A DNA stretch of 64,000 bases from Pyxidicoccus caerfyrddinensis. GTDB lineage: Bacteria; Myxococcota; Myxococcia; Myxococcales; Myxococcaceae. Positions within the stretch are counted from its first letter, which is position 1; every line of letters starts with the position of its first letter. Below, one piece after another: positions 26,313 through 33,986 of this stretch. Where the stretch lies: positions 62,001-126,000 of the forward strand of contig NZ_JAAIYA010000008.1 in the NCBI RefSeq assembly GCF_010894405.1, read 5' to 3'. Under the pieces are notes generated by a model. That model saw nothing but the letters and a program-made list of their open reading frames with translations, had not been told where the DNA came from and did no database searches. Both the position numbers and the translations under genes were made by a program.

Positions 26313-27572
26313 ATGAGCCAGGAACAGTTCTCCATGCAGGGGCACCCGATGTTTGGCGAGGCCCTGAAGGCCCGCATCACCGATGCGGTGCGCGAGCGCG
26401 TCGTGTCGGGTATCGAGGAGCGGCTCGGCACGGAGATTCGCGAGCGTGTCGGCGAGGCGGTGCGCACCGCATTGAGCGAGCGGTGGACGGGCATGCAGCA
26501 GGGCGACGTCGCGCCGCTCGACGCGGAGCACCTCGCCGAAGCCGTCCACACCCGTCTCACGGACGTCATCCGTGAGCGCGTCAGCACCGGGGTGCACGAG
26601 CGCGCGCGCGAGGTGCTGCGGGAGCGGCTGGGGGAGACGCTGCGCACCGCCCTGGCCGAGAACTGGATGAGCATCCAGCAGGGCCCCGGTCAGTTCGACA
26701 CCGGGCGCATCGCGGAGCGGGTGCGCAACAGGCTCGAGGACTCCCTCAGGGACCGGCTCGGCTACGTGGTGCGCGAGCGCGTCCGCGAGGCGCTGCGGGA
26801 GCGGCTGGGAGAGGCGCTGCGCGCCGCGATGGCCGAGCGGAGGATGGGCATGGAGGGCTTCGGCCAGGTCAACCCCGAGCAGCTCGCGGACGCCATCCGC
26901 ACCCGACTCGCCGACCACCTGTACGAGCGGCTCAACACCGTCGTGCGCGAGCGCGCCCGCGAGGCGCTGAAGGAGCGGCTGGGGGAGGCGCTGCGCTCCG
27001 CGCTGTCCGAGCGCAGGATGCAGGGCTTCGGCCAGTTCGACCCCGAGCGCATCGCCGACGCCATCCGCGAGCGCGTCGCGGAGGGCATCCGCGAGCGCGT
27101 CCACTCCGGCCTGCGGGAGCGCGTGCGCGAGACGCTGAAGGAGCGGCTGGGGGACGAGCTTCGCATCCGGCTGGGCGAGCGGAGCATGGGCATGGGCTTC
27201 CAGCAGCAGGGCGTCGGCCAGTTCGACCCCGAGCGCATCGCCGACGCCATCCGCGGGCGCCTGGTGGACGCCCTCCACGAGCGGCTGTCCAACACCCTGC
27301 GGGAGAACCTGCAGGAGGTGCTGAGGGAGCGGCTGGCCGACTCCATCCGCGAGGCGGTGGGCACCACGCGCGGCGGGTTCGGTGAGCCGTCCCTGGGCGG
27401 CTTCCAGGCGCAGGGCGCCGGGCAGGTCGACACCGAGAGCATCGTGGCCGCCGTGCGCGAGCGCGTGGGCGAGGAGATTCGCGAGCGCATGGCGGACGTG
27501 GTCCGCGAGCGCGTCAGCGAGGCGGTGCGCAAGGAGCTGAAGAACGGCTCCGCCACGCCTCCGCTCGCCTGA
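26313..27572 (+). CDS. Unrecognised helical repeat protein with 8-residue units
   Basis: 419 residues from the ATG at 26313, with GAGAGAGG upstream. No signal peptide, Cys-free, extremely rich in Arg and Glu. It consists of seven repeats of about 56-68 residues, each opening with a linker like GQFDPERIADA and then four or five octads of the form [ILV]-R-E-R-[LV]-x-x-x, for example IRERVAEG, IRERVHSG, LRERVRET and LKERLGDE. Hydrophobic residues recur every fourth position, which is neither the heptad of coiled coils nor the 11-residue pattern of LEA or apolipoprotein helices. A filament, scaffold or nucleic-acid/membrane-coating role is possible; none is shown. It is divergent from the ROK gene and ends in a strong terminator, so it is a single-gene transcript. 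Confidence 0.8.
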   Translation: MSQEQFSMQGHPMFGEALKARITDAVRERVVSGIEERLGTEIRERVGEAVRTALSERWTGMQQGDVAPLDAEHLAEAVHTRLTDVIRERVSTGVHERAREVLRERLGETLRTALAENWMSIQQGPGQFDTGRIAERVRNRLEDSLRDRLGYVVRERVREALRERLGEALRAAMAERRMGMEGFGQVNPEQLADAIRTRLADHLYERLNTVVRERAREALKERLGEALRSALSERRMQGFGQFDPERIADAIRERVAEGIRERVHSGLRERVRETLKERLGDELRIRLGERSMGMGFQQQGVGQFDPERIADAIRGRLVDALHERLSNTLRENLQEVLRERLADSIREAVGTTRGGFGEPSLGGFQAQGAGQVDTESIVAAVRERVGEEIRERMADVVRERVSEAVRKELKNGSATPPLA

Positions 27573-27612
27573 CGAGTCACGCGTCCGAGGCCGGGTGACG
27601 GCCGCGCGGACC

Positions 27613-27660
27613 GAGGGCCCGGACGCCGCGCCAGCGGGGTCCGGGCCCTCTTCTTCTTTC
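27613..27660 (+). terminator. Strong rho-independent terminator
   Basis: GAGGGCCCGGAC pairs perfectly with GTCCGGGCCCTC (12 bp) and is followed by TTCTTCTTTC. It lies 40 bases after the octad-repeat gene and isolates it from the next genes. Confidence 0.88.
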
Positions 27661-27833
27661 GAGCCGCCCCAGCCGGCCCGCGGGGCGCGTGAAGCGGACG
27701 CACGGAGGCTGCCTTCCCCCGGACCTACGTCGGGGGCCGACGGGCGGGCGGGACTCGGCACCCCTGCCGTGCCGCGCGCAATGTCAGGAGGCCGACGGCG
27801 CGCGCCTCGGCGCCAACCCCATAGGAGACGCCC

Positions 27834-28409
27834 ATGCGGCTGCCGCTTCGTATCGCTCCGTTCCTGCTGGGCCTGATGCTCGCCGCCTGCGCGGGCATCG
27901 AGGTCAACACCCACTACGACCCCAAGGCCGTGCCGCAGCTCGAGAGCTTCCGCACCTACGCATGGTTGCCGCAGCCGGAGGGCAAGGACCCACGCGTCTA
28001 CAACGACATCATCGACTCCTACATCCGGCAGGCGGTGGACCAGGAGCTGCAGGGGCGCGGCTACAAGCAGGTGGAGGCGAACGCCAATCCAGACTTCCGC
28101 ATCGGGTGGCAGGGCGCCATCGACTCGAAGGTGGACGTCTCGACGGTGAACTCCTACTACGGCTACGGCTGGGACCCGTATTGGAACCCCTACTACGGGG
28201 GCGTCGGGATGCCGTACACCCACGTGTACGAGTACGAGGAGGGCACCATCATCCTCGACATGGTGGACGCGAAGGCGAACAAGCTCGTCTGGCGAGGCAC
28301 GGCCCAGGCGGAGGTGAACGAGAACCCGTCCGCGTCAACCACCCAGAAGCGCATCGGAGAGGCCGTGGACGAGATGCTGTCGCGCTTCCCGCCCAAGGCC
28401 GAGAAGTGA
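27834..28409 (+). CDS. DUF4136 lipoprotein
   Basis: 191 residues with AGGAGA before the ATG. A lipoprotein signal ends in LMLAACAG; the lipidated Cys is near residue 20. The mature protein starts VNTHYDPKAVPQLESFRTYA, the usual opening of DUF4136, with NDIIDSYIRQAVDQELQGRG and a final QKRIGEAVDEMLSRFPP. A Tyr-rich insert (YYGYGWDPYWNPYYGG) lies in the middle. These proteins are envelope lipoproteins of unknown role. Flanked by terminators on both sides, so transcribed on its own. Confidence 0.88.
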   Translation: MRLPLRIAPFLLGLMLAACAGIEVNTHYDPKAVPQLESFRTYAWLPQPEGKDPRVYNDIIDSYIRQAVDQELQGRGYKQVEANANPDFRIGWQGAIDSKVDVSTVNSYYGYGWDPYWNPYYGGVGMPYTHVYEYEEGTIILDMVDAKANKLVWRGTAQAEVNENPSASTTQKRIGEAVDEMLSRFPPKAEK

Positions 28410-28412
28410 GCG

Positions 28413-28446
28413 CGCGCCCGCCCCTCCCCGGTGGCCGGCGGGCGCG
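28413..28446 (+). terminator. Hairpin terminator after the DUF4136 gene
   Basis: CGCGCCCGCC pairs perfectly with GGCGGGCGCG over a 14-base loop, three bases after the stop codon. A short TT follows, but there is no long T-run. Confidence 0.55.
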
Positions 28447-28623
28447 TTGCGCTCCTGACGCCTTCGCTACGGAAATGCAGATGCAATGACATGACAACAG
28501 ACGCCGGGCCGGGGATGGACTCACGCCCCCCTGCCCGGCCCTCCCTGGAGGGGCGGTGTGCGGACAGGCGGCCCGTCCCCACGCTCCCGGCACCACGCAG
28601 TCCGGTGTCACAAGGAGGTTTTC

Positions 28624-29346
28624 ATGCGGTTGCATACTTTGCTTCCCCTCGCCCTGCTGGCGCTCACCGTGCCTCGGGGTGCGTCTGCCCAGACGACGTC
28701 TGGCTCGGACGCGGCCATGGTGGGCTTCGAAACGCAGGCGAGTGAGGGCCCCGAGCGGCACTTCATGTTCAACGTGGGCGGCGGCGCCTCCTTCCCCATC
28801 TCCGACGCGGGGGACCGCTTCAAGACGGGCGGCGGCTTCCAGGTGGGCGCCGGCTTCCAGTTCAAGAGGAACCTCGGCGTCATGGCCGAGTACTTCTTCA
28901 GCGCCCATGACATCCAGGCCGACGTGCTCACCGGGACTGGCGTCGACGGCAACCACTACATGCAGTACGGCTCCCTCAACGCCGTCTGGAATGTGATGCC
29001 CCGCAGCCCCTTCGGCTTCTACCTCATCGCCGGGCCGGGCCTGTACTACCGCAAGGTGGAGCTGACCCAGCTGGCGGGCGTCGCGGCAATCCCATACTGC
29101 GACCCGTGGCTGTACTACTGCGCCACGGACGTGGTGCCGGTGACGGAGATTCTGGGCTCGCGCAGCAGCACGGACTTCGGTGTCGGCGGTGGCATCGGCG
29201 TCACCCTGAAAATCTATGGGGACCTCCGCCTCTACCTGGAGGGCCGCTACCACTACATCTTCGGCCCGAGCTTCACCCTGCCGGACGGCAGCTCGCGCAA
29301 TGCCGACGGCCAGTACATCCCGGTCAACTTCGGCATCCGCTACTGA
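28624..29346 (+). CDS. Outer-membrane beta-barrel protein
   Basis: 240 residues from the ATG at 28624 with AAGGAGG upstream. The signal peptide ends RGASAQ. The rest alternates polar and hydrophobic residues as in an eight-stranded barrel: FMFNVGGGASFPISDAGDRF, FQVGAGFQFKRNLGVMAEYF, YLIAGPGLYYRKVELTQ, GVGGGIGVTLKIYGDLRLYL and a C-terminal FGIRY, the typical aromatic ending recognised by the Bam machinery. A loop has two Cys (PYCDPWLYYCATD) that may bond. Related in style to OmpW/OmpA-like porins. Function unknown. Confidence 0.82.
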   Translation: MRLHTLLPLALLALTVPRGASAQTTSGSDAAMVGFETQASEGPERHFMFNVGGGASFPISDAGDRFKTGGGFQVGAGFQFKRNLGVMAEYFFSAHDIQADVLTGTGVDGNHYMQYGSLNAVWNVMPRSPFGFYLIAGPGLYYRKVELTQLAGVAAIPYCDPWLYYCATDVVPVTEILGSRSSTDFGVGGGIGVTLKIYGDLRLYLEGRYHYIFGPSFTLPDGSSRNADGQYIPVNFGIRY

Positions 29347-29366
29347 AGTCATGCGAGCGGTGGGAA

Positions 29367-29396
29367 GCGGACGCCCGGCGGGCCCCGGGCGTCCGC
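29367..29396 (+). terminator. Hairpin terminator after the beta-barrel gene
   Basis: GCGGACGCCCGG pairs perfectly with CCGGGCGTCCGC (12 bp) across a 6-base loop, 21 bases after the stop. No T-run follows. Confidence 0.6.
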
Positions 29397-29551
29397 CGCG
29401 GACGTGGTGCTCGTACCGAAGGGTGCGTGACTTGCCACGCGAGCCCCCTCGCCCCATACCTTGGGGACTGTCCGGCCGCATCCCGCCCCCCCACCTCGTG
29501 AGCCCCGCCGGCTGCCCGCCTCGAGTGACTCGGGCCGCGGAGTGAGGAGCA

Positions 29552-30505
29552 ATGATGGAATCGCCAGGCAAGGCCCGGCTTCACGGTGGAGTGGTGCTGG
29601 TGCTGGGACTGTGCGCGCTGGGCGGTGTCCTCGCCGCCGTGGCCGGCTGTGTCACCACCGTCACGGCCGCACCCGCCTCCGCACCTGCCTCCAGGGAGGG
29701 CGGCCTCGTGCTCTCCCCGAAGCCGCTCTACGGGAAGTTCGTCTGGCATGACCTCGTCACGGAGAACCCCGCCGCCGTCAAACGCTTCTACAGCCAGCTG
29801 CTCGGCTGGGAGTTCCAGGACGTGAAGAACAGCAAGCGTCCCTACTGGCTCATCAAGGCGGAGGGGCGCTTCATCGGCGGCATCGTCCAGCCCACCGGCG
29901 TCGGCAAGGGCGGGTACTCGCAGTGGCTCGGCTACCTCTCCGTGCCCGACGTGGACCGCGCGGTGGGCCAGGTCAGCGCGGGCGGCGGCAAGGCCCTGGT
30001 GGGGCCGGAGGACGTGCAGAACATCGGCCGGGCCGCGGTGGTGACAGACCCGCAGGGGGCTCCGGTGGGCTTCGTGCGCTCGGAGCCCGGGGACCCGGCC
30101 GACACGGGCCTGCCCCATCCCGGGCAGATTCTGTGGATGGAGTACCTGGCCGATGACCCCGTCGCGGCCGTGGACTTCTACAAGGGACTGCTCGGCTACG
30201 CGGTGGAGGAGCGGAACCAGGGCGGCGGCCTCTACTACGTCCTCAAGGAGGGTGAGCACCCCCGCGCCGGCATCCTGCGCAAGCCCGTGGAGCGCGTGAA
30301 GCCCAGCTGGCTCACCTACGTCCGGGTGGATGACCCGGCGTCGGTCGCCGCGCGGGCGGAGGAGCTCGGTGGCCGCGTGGTGATGGCGCCCCGGCCCGAC
30401 GTGCGGGGAGGCTCGCTGGCGCTCATCGCCGACCCGAGCGGGGCGGTGCTCGCCCTGCAGCGCTTCCCGTTCGAGGACACCGGGGCCCCGGCGGCCTCCA
30501 AATGA
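29552..30505 (+). CDS. Lipoprotein with two VOC (glyoxalase-like) domains
   Basis: 317 residues. A lipoprotein signal ends LAAVAGC (Cys near 33). Two copies of the VOC fold follow, residues about 58-165 and 185-310: KFVWHDLVTENPAAVKRFYS with GWEFQDV, then QILWMEYLADDPVAAVDFYK with GYAVEE. VOC proteins bind metal or small ligands (glyoxalases, extradiol dioxygenases, resistance proteins). Here the opening His/Glu positions are partly kept (KFVWHD, ILWMEY), so metal binding is possible. An envelope-anchored double-VOC protein is uncommon. The small lipoprotein gene follows within 23 bases. Confidence 0.82.
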   Translation: MMESPGKARLHGGVVLVLGLCALGGVLAAVAGCVTTVTAAPASAPASREGGLVLSPKPLYGKFVWHDLVTENPAAVKRFYSQLLGWEFQDVKNSKRPYWLIKAEGRFIGGIVQPTGVGKGGYSQWLGYLSVPDVDRAVGQVSAGGGKALVGPEDVQNIGRAAVVTDPQGAPVGFVRSEPGDPADTGLPHPGQILWMEYLADDPVAAVDFYKGLLGYAVEERNQGGGLYYVLKEGEHPRAGILRKPVERVKPSWLTYVRVDDPASVAARAEELGGRVVMAPRPDVRGGSLALIADPSGAVLALQRFPFEDTGAPAASK

Positions 30506-30528
30506 TTGCCTTTCGAGGAGAACGTCCC

Positions 30529-30717
30529 ATGTCCCCGCGCAAGTCCTTCCGTCTCGCCGCGTGGCTCGTGCTGCTCGGCGGCGCCCTGATGACCTCCGGC
30601 TGTACGAATGCCCAGGTGGGCGTGGGCTTCGGCGTCGCGGTGCCCGCGCCCTGGGGCGGAGTGACGGTGGGCACCTCCACCGGCGGCTGGTATGGCGGCC
30701 CGCGCTGGTATCCCTGA
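30529..30717 (+). CDS. Small lipoprotein, Gly-rich
   Basis: 62 residues from the ATG at 30529, chosen over an upstream ATG at 30502 because GAGGAG precedes it. The lipoprotein signal ends ALMTSGC (Cys near 25). The remaining ~38 residues are Gly/Val/Trp-rich (VGVGFGVAVPAPWGGVTVG) and end GGPRWYP. No family recognised. It directly follows the VOC lipoprotein, so the two are likely co-transcribed and both sit in the envelope. Confidence 0.6.
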   Translation: MSPRKSFRLAAWLVLLGGALMTSGCTNAQVGVGFGVAVPAPWGGVTVGTSTGGWYGGPRWYP

Positions 30718-30885
30718 GCGGCTGAAGCGGGACGGCGCCCCGGGACGAGCGCACCGCATGAAAGGCGACGCCGGGTCTGACCTGGAAGCGGCGGTTGCCT
30801 CGCGCCGCGCTGGCACCCAGGTTGCCGCCATGAGCCGGTGCGGAGGTGGACTGCCGGCCTGGCGTTCTTGCGGGAGGGCGTGACC

Positions 30886-32430
30886 ATGGCGAGTGCGGTG
30901 CCTGCCTACGCGGAGTGGTTCAATCTGGAGCGTCGGATTCGCGCGCTCGTCCCCGAGGCCTTCTCCCCTTCGGGACAGGTGCTCAACCTCGTTGGAGGCA
31001 CCTGGGGACATCCAGGCAAGGGCAAGCCCTACCTGTCTCCGGTGGACGGCACGGTGCTGGGGCGCCTGCCCATGGTGGATGCCAACACCGCGCGGACCGC
31101 CGTGAGCGCCGCCGCCGCGGAGGCCCGGGCCTGGGCCCGGGAGGACCTCGACGTCCGCCGGGAGCGCGTCTCGCAGTGCCTGGCCCTGCTGCGTGAGCAG
31201 CGCGAGCTACTGCCCCTCATCCTGGCCTGGGAGATAGGCAAGCCCGTGCCACAGGCGCGCGTCAGCGTGGACCGCTGTATCAGCGGCGTGGAGTGGTACG
31301 TCTCCCAAATCGAGCCGATGCTGGAGGGCCGCCGGCCGCTGGGGCTCATCTCCAACATCGCCTCCTGGAACTACCCGCTGTCCGTGCTGGTCCATGCCGT
31401 GCTGGTCCAGGTCCTCGCGGGCAACAGCGCCATCGCGAAGACGCCCACGGATGGGGGCCTCTATTCGCTGACGCTCTGCATGGCGCTCGCGCGCCGCTGC
31501 GGGCTGCCCGTCTCGCTCATCAGCGGCTCCGGCGGGCAGCTCAGCGACGCGCTGGTGCGCAATCCGGACATCGCCTGCCTGTCCTTCGTGGGTGGCAAGG
31601 CGAACGGGCGGGACATCGCCGCCAGCCTCTATGACCGGAACAAGCGCTACATGCTGGAGATGGAGGGGGTGAACGCCTACGGCATCTGGCACTTCAGCGA
31701 CTGGGAAGCCCTGGCGAAGCAGCTCAAGAAGGGCTTCGAGTACGGCAAGCAGCGCTGCACGGCCTACCCGCGCTTCGTGGTGGAGCGCAGCCTGATGCCG
31801 CGCTTCCTGGAGACGTACCTGCCCGTCGTCTCCGCCCTGAAAGTGGGCCATCCGCTGCTGGCGGAGTCGCCCGATGGAGCGCCTCCCGCGCTCGACTTCG
31901 GACCGCTCATCAACAGTCAGAAGGTGGAGGAGCTGCACGGGATGATGAGCGAGGCGGAGGCGCACGGCGCCGTGCCCCTCTTCGCCGGGCGCCTGGAGCC
32001 GGAGCGCTTCCTGCCGGAGCAGGACGTGTCCGCGTACCTGGCCCCGCACGCGCTGCTGCACGTGCCGCGCAACTGCAAGCTCTACCATGGCGAGCCCTTC
32101 GGCCCCGTGGACACGCTGGTGGTCGTGGACAGCGAGGAGGAGCTCGTCGCCGAGATGAACGTGTCCAACGGCTCGCTGGTGTCCTCCCTCGCCTGCGACG
32201 AGCCGGAGACGTGCCGCCGCATCGCCGGCGAGCTGCGGGCCTTCAAGGTGGGGCACAACGTGCAGCGCTCGCGCGGGGACCGGGAAGAAGTGTTTGGCGG
32301 CATTGGCGGCTCGTGGAAGGGCTGCTTCGTGGGCGGGCCGCTGCTGGTCCAGGCCGTCACGGAGGGCGCTCCGGACGAGCGGCTGTACGGCAACTTCCAC
32401 GACTACACGCAGCTTCCGGACGGGCGCTGA
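30886..32430 (+). CDS. Aldehyde dehydrogenase family protein
   Basis: 514 residues from the ATG at 30886 with GGGAGGG upstream. It oxidises aldehydes to acids (or acyl-CoA) with NAD(P). Family motifs: ISNIASWNYPLSVLVHAVL (the Asn of the oxyanion hole), IAKTPTDGGLYSL, LSFVGGKANG, LEMEGVNAYGIW (general-base Glu; the family usually reads ELGGKNP, so this version is unusual), and YGKQRCTAYPRFVV with the catalytic Cys. The Glu at GEPFGPVDTLV is also present. Catalytic residues appear complete. The substrate is unknown. It converges with an esterase gene 29 bases away. Confidence 0.88.
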   Translation: MASAVPAYAEWFNLERRIRALVPEAFSPSGQVLNLVGGTWGHPGKGKPYLSPVDGTVLGRLPMVDANTARTAVSAAAAEARAWAREDLDVRRERVSQCLALLREQRELLPLILAWEIGKPVPQARVSVDRCISGVEWYVSQIEPMLEGRRPLGLISNIASWNYPLSVLVHAVLVQVLAGNSAIAKTPTDGGLYSLTLCMALARRCGLPVSLISGSGGQLSDALVRNPDIACLSFVGGKANGRDIAASLYDRNKRYMLEMEGVNAYGIWHFSDWEALAKQLKKGFEYGKQRCTAYPRFVVERSLMPRFLETYLPVVSALKVGHPLLAESPDGAPPALDFGPLINSQKVEELHGMMSEAEAHGAVPLFAGRLEPERFLPEQDVSAYLAPHALLHVPRNCKLYHGEPFGPVDTLVVVDSEEELVAEMNVSNGSLVSSLACDEPETCRRIAGELRAFKVGHNVQRSRGDREEVFGGIGGSWKGCFVGGPLLVQAVTEGAPDERLYGNFHDYTQLPDGR

Positions 32431-32459
32431 CGCGGGCTCCGTGCGCGGCCCTCGCCGCG

Positions 32460-33584
32460 CTACGCGCCCGGAGTCCAGCGCATCGCCAGGAAGCGCAACA
32501 TGCGCAGGTGCCGCTCCTGGAAGTCGTCCGTGTGCCCGCCTTCGAACACCTGGTGCCGGAAGGGAAGCCCGTAGGTCTCGAGCGCGCGGTCGAACGCCTC
32601 CGCTCCGAGGAGGGTCTCCTTGCTGCCCCGGTCCATGTACAGCGTGTCGAGTGTACCCAGCGCGGCATGGCGCCTGGACAGCAGCGTGAGCGGGTCCTCT
32701 TCCAGCCAGCGCCGCCACACCGGGTCGTCGTCGCGCCCGCTCTGGAACGGCAGCTCGAGGAAGAGCGGGGGCCGCGTCGGGTTGGACGAGAATGCAGCGG
32801 CCTTGGCGTAGATGGACGCCACCGTCCAGGCGTCCTCGAACGGGTACAGCTCCGCCAGCTCTCCGGCGTTCCGCGCCACGGGCTTGTGCGCCAGTGCGTT
32901 CCGGTACAGCGACCGGCGCTCGTCCATGGCCAGCGGGCTCGCACTCAAGGTACCGACGCTGGAGAACACGCCCGGGTACTTCATGGCCAGCTTGAGGGCA
33001 CCGTGCCCGCCCATCGAAAAGCCGGCAATCGCGCGCCACGTCGCCTCGGCGCGCGTCCGGTACCGCGCATCCACCGCACCCACGATTTCACGCACCACGT
33101 AGGTCTCGAAGTCCCCAATCGCCGGCGAGCGCGCGTAGTAGCTCCCGCCCAGGGAGGTCGTCCCATCCACCGCGACGAGGATGAGCTCGGGCAGCGCGCC
33201 CTCCTCCATCTGGCGAAACGCGGCGCGCTGCACGCCCACGGCGCCCAGGTGCCCGTCCTTGCGCGGCCCCAGGCCATGGAGCAGGTACACCACGGGGTAC
33301 CTGCGCTCGGGGGCGCTGAAATACGACGGCGGAAGCAGCACGCCCAGCTCCCGCGTCCGCGAATCGCCCAACAGATTTCCGTCGAGGGCGCGGCTGTCGA
33401 GCCGCACATATTCGAGGTGCCGCGGCAGCTTGGAGTCACCTCGGACGAGGTCCAGGGACAGCGCGCCCAGGCCCGAGACCTGCTTCGAAAGTGCTCTCGC
33501 GCCGACGCCGCGGACCAGGGCGAAGGGCACCGCCACGAGCGTCAGTCCCGTGGCGATGAGCGCAAGTGCGATGTGGCGTGACAT
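32460..33584 (-). CDS. Alpha/beta-hydrolase esterase, EstD/S-formylglutathione hydrolase-like
   Basis: 374 residues; GGGGAGG before the ATG at 33584. An N-terminal signal or anchor (residues about 5-28) is followed by an esterase domain: RYPVVYLLHGLGPRKDG (oxyanion region), AGFSMGGHGALKLAMKYP with the nucleophilic Ser near 185, and VFEGGHTDDF with the likely catalytic His. The Asp is probably in YMDRGSK or nearby. Close relatives hydrolyse acyl, feruloyl or trehalose-mycolyl-type esters; substrate undetermined. Probably exported or membrane-tethered. Confidence 0.82.
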   Translation of the reverse strand: MSRHIALALIATGLTLVAVPFALVRGVGARALSKQVSGLGALSLDLVRGDSKLPRHLEYVRLDSRALDGNLLGDSRTRELGVLLPPSYFSAPERRYPVVYLLHGLGPRKDGHLGAVGVQRAAFRQMEEGALPELILVAVDGTTSLGGSYYARSPAIGDFETYVVREIVGAVDARYRTRAEATWRAIAGFSMGGHGALKLAMKYPGVFSSVGTLSASPLAMDERRSLYRNALAHKPVARNAGELAELYPFEDAWTVASIYAKAAAFSSNPTRPPLFLELPFQSGRDDDPVWRRWLEEDPLTLLSRRHAALGTLDTLYMDRGSKETLLGAEAFDRALETYGLPFRHQVFEGGHTDDFQERHLRMLRFLAMRWTPGA

Positions 33585-33986
33585 GCGGACCTCCCCTGTT
33601 CGGGAGGTGTTGGATGCGAAGCGTGTGCCGCCATCGTGACCACTCTACCGACCCGCGCATGATGCGCCGCGGACGCGGCGGAACGCCATGGGGGGCGTTG
33701 CAGGTTGCGAGGGCGGCGGTGGTGCCGTCGCCGCCGCGTCAGCATGTCGAGCGCCTGCCTGCCTGCCTGCTGGTGGGCGTGAGGGCCTCACGCGCCCCGA
33801 GGGCGTCCTGGACGGCTCGCGGAACGTGCGGAGCACGTGCAGCCTGTGACGCGGCCCTCATGAAAAGACCGGCGGCCGGCCTCCTCGAGAGGAGAACCGG
33901 CCGCCGGATGATGACTTCAAGGCTTCAGCGGAGAACCGCCGGACCCGGGCCTCTCAGCCGCCCGGGCCTGGCGGCACCGTCGCGAC
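33585..33986. other. Intergenic region with a (GCCT)4 microrepeat
   Basis: About 400 bases between two minus-strand genes. It contains a (GCCT)4 tetranucleotide run at 33753-33768 and the terminator at 33861-33907. No other gene-like frame or RNA was found; the part nearest 33585 is the upstream region of the esterase gene. Confidence 0.5.
33861..33907 (-). terminator. Terminator of the giant protease gene
   Basis: On the minus strand CCGGCGGCCGG pairs perfectly with CCGGCCGCCGG (11 bp), with further pairing in the loop, and is followed by TCTTTTC. It lies 79 bases beyond the stop of the M36 protease gene. Confidence 0.75.

Noticed and set aside
26310-28223. Long minus-strand frame across the octad-repeat gene
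   Set aside because: It is the antisense shadow of a repetitive high-GC gene; its translation shows only reflected repeats.
33753-33768. (GCCT)4 run as a possible CRISPR or regulatory repeat
   Set aside because: Four copies of a 4-base unit with no spacers; a simple microsatellite.
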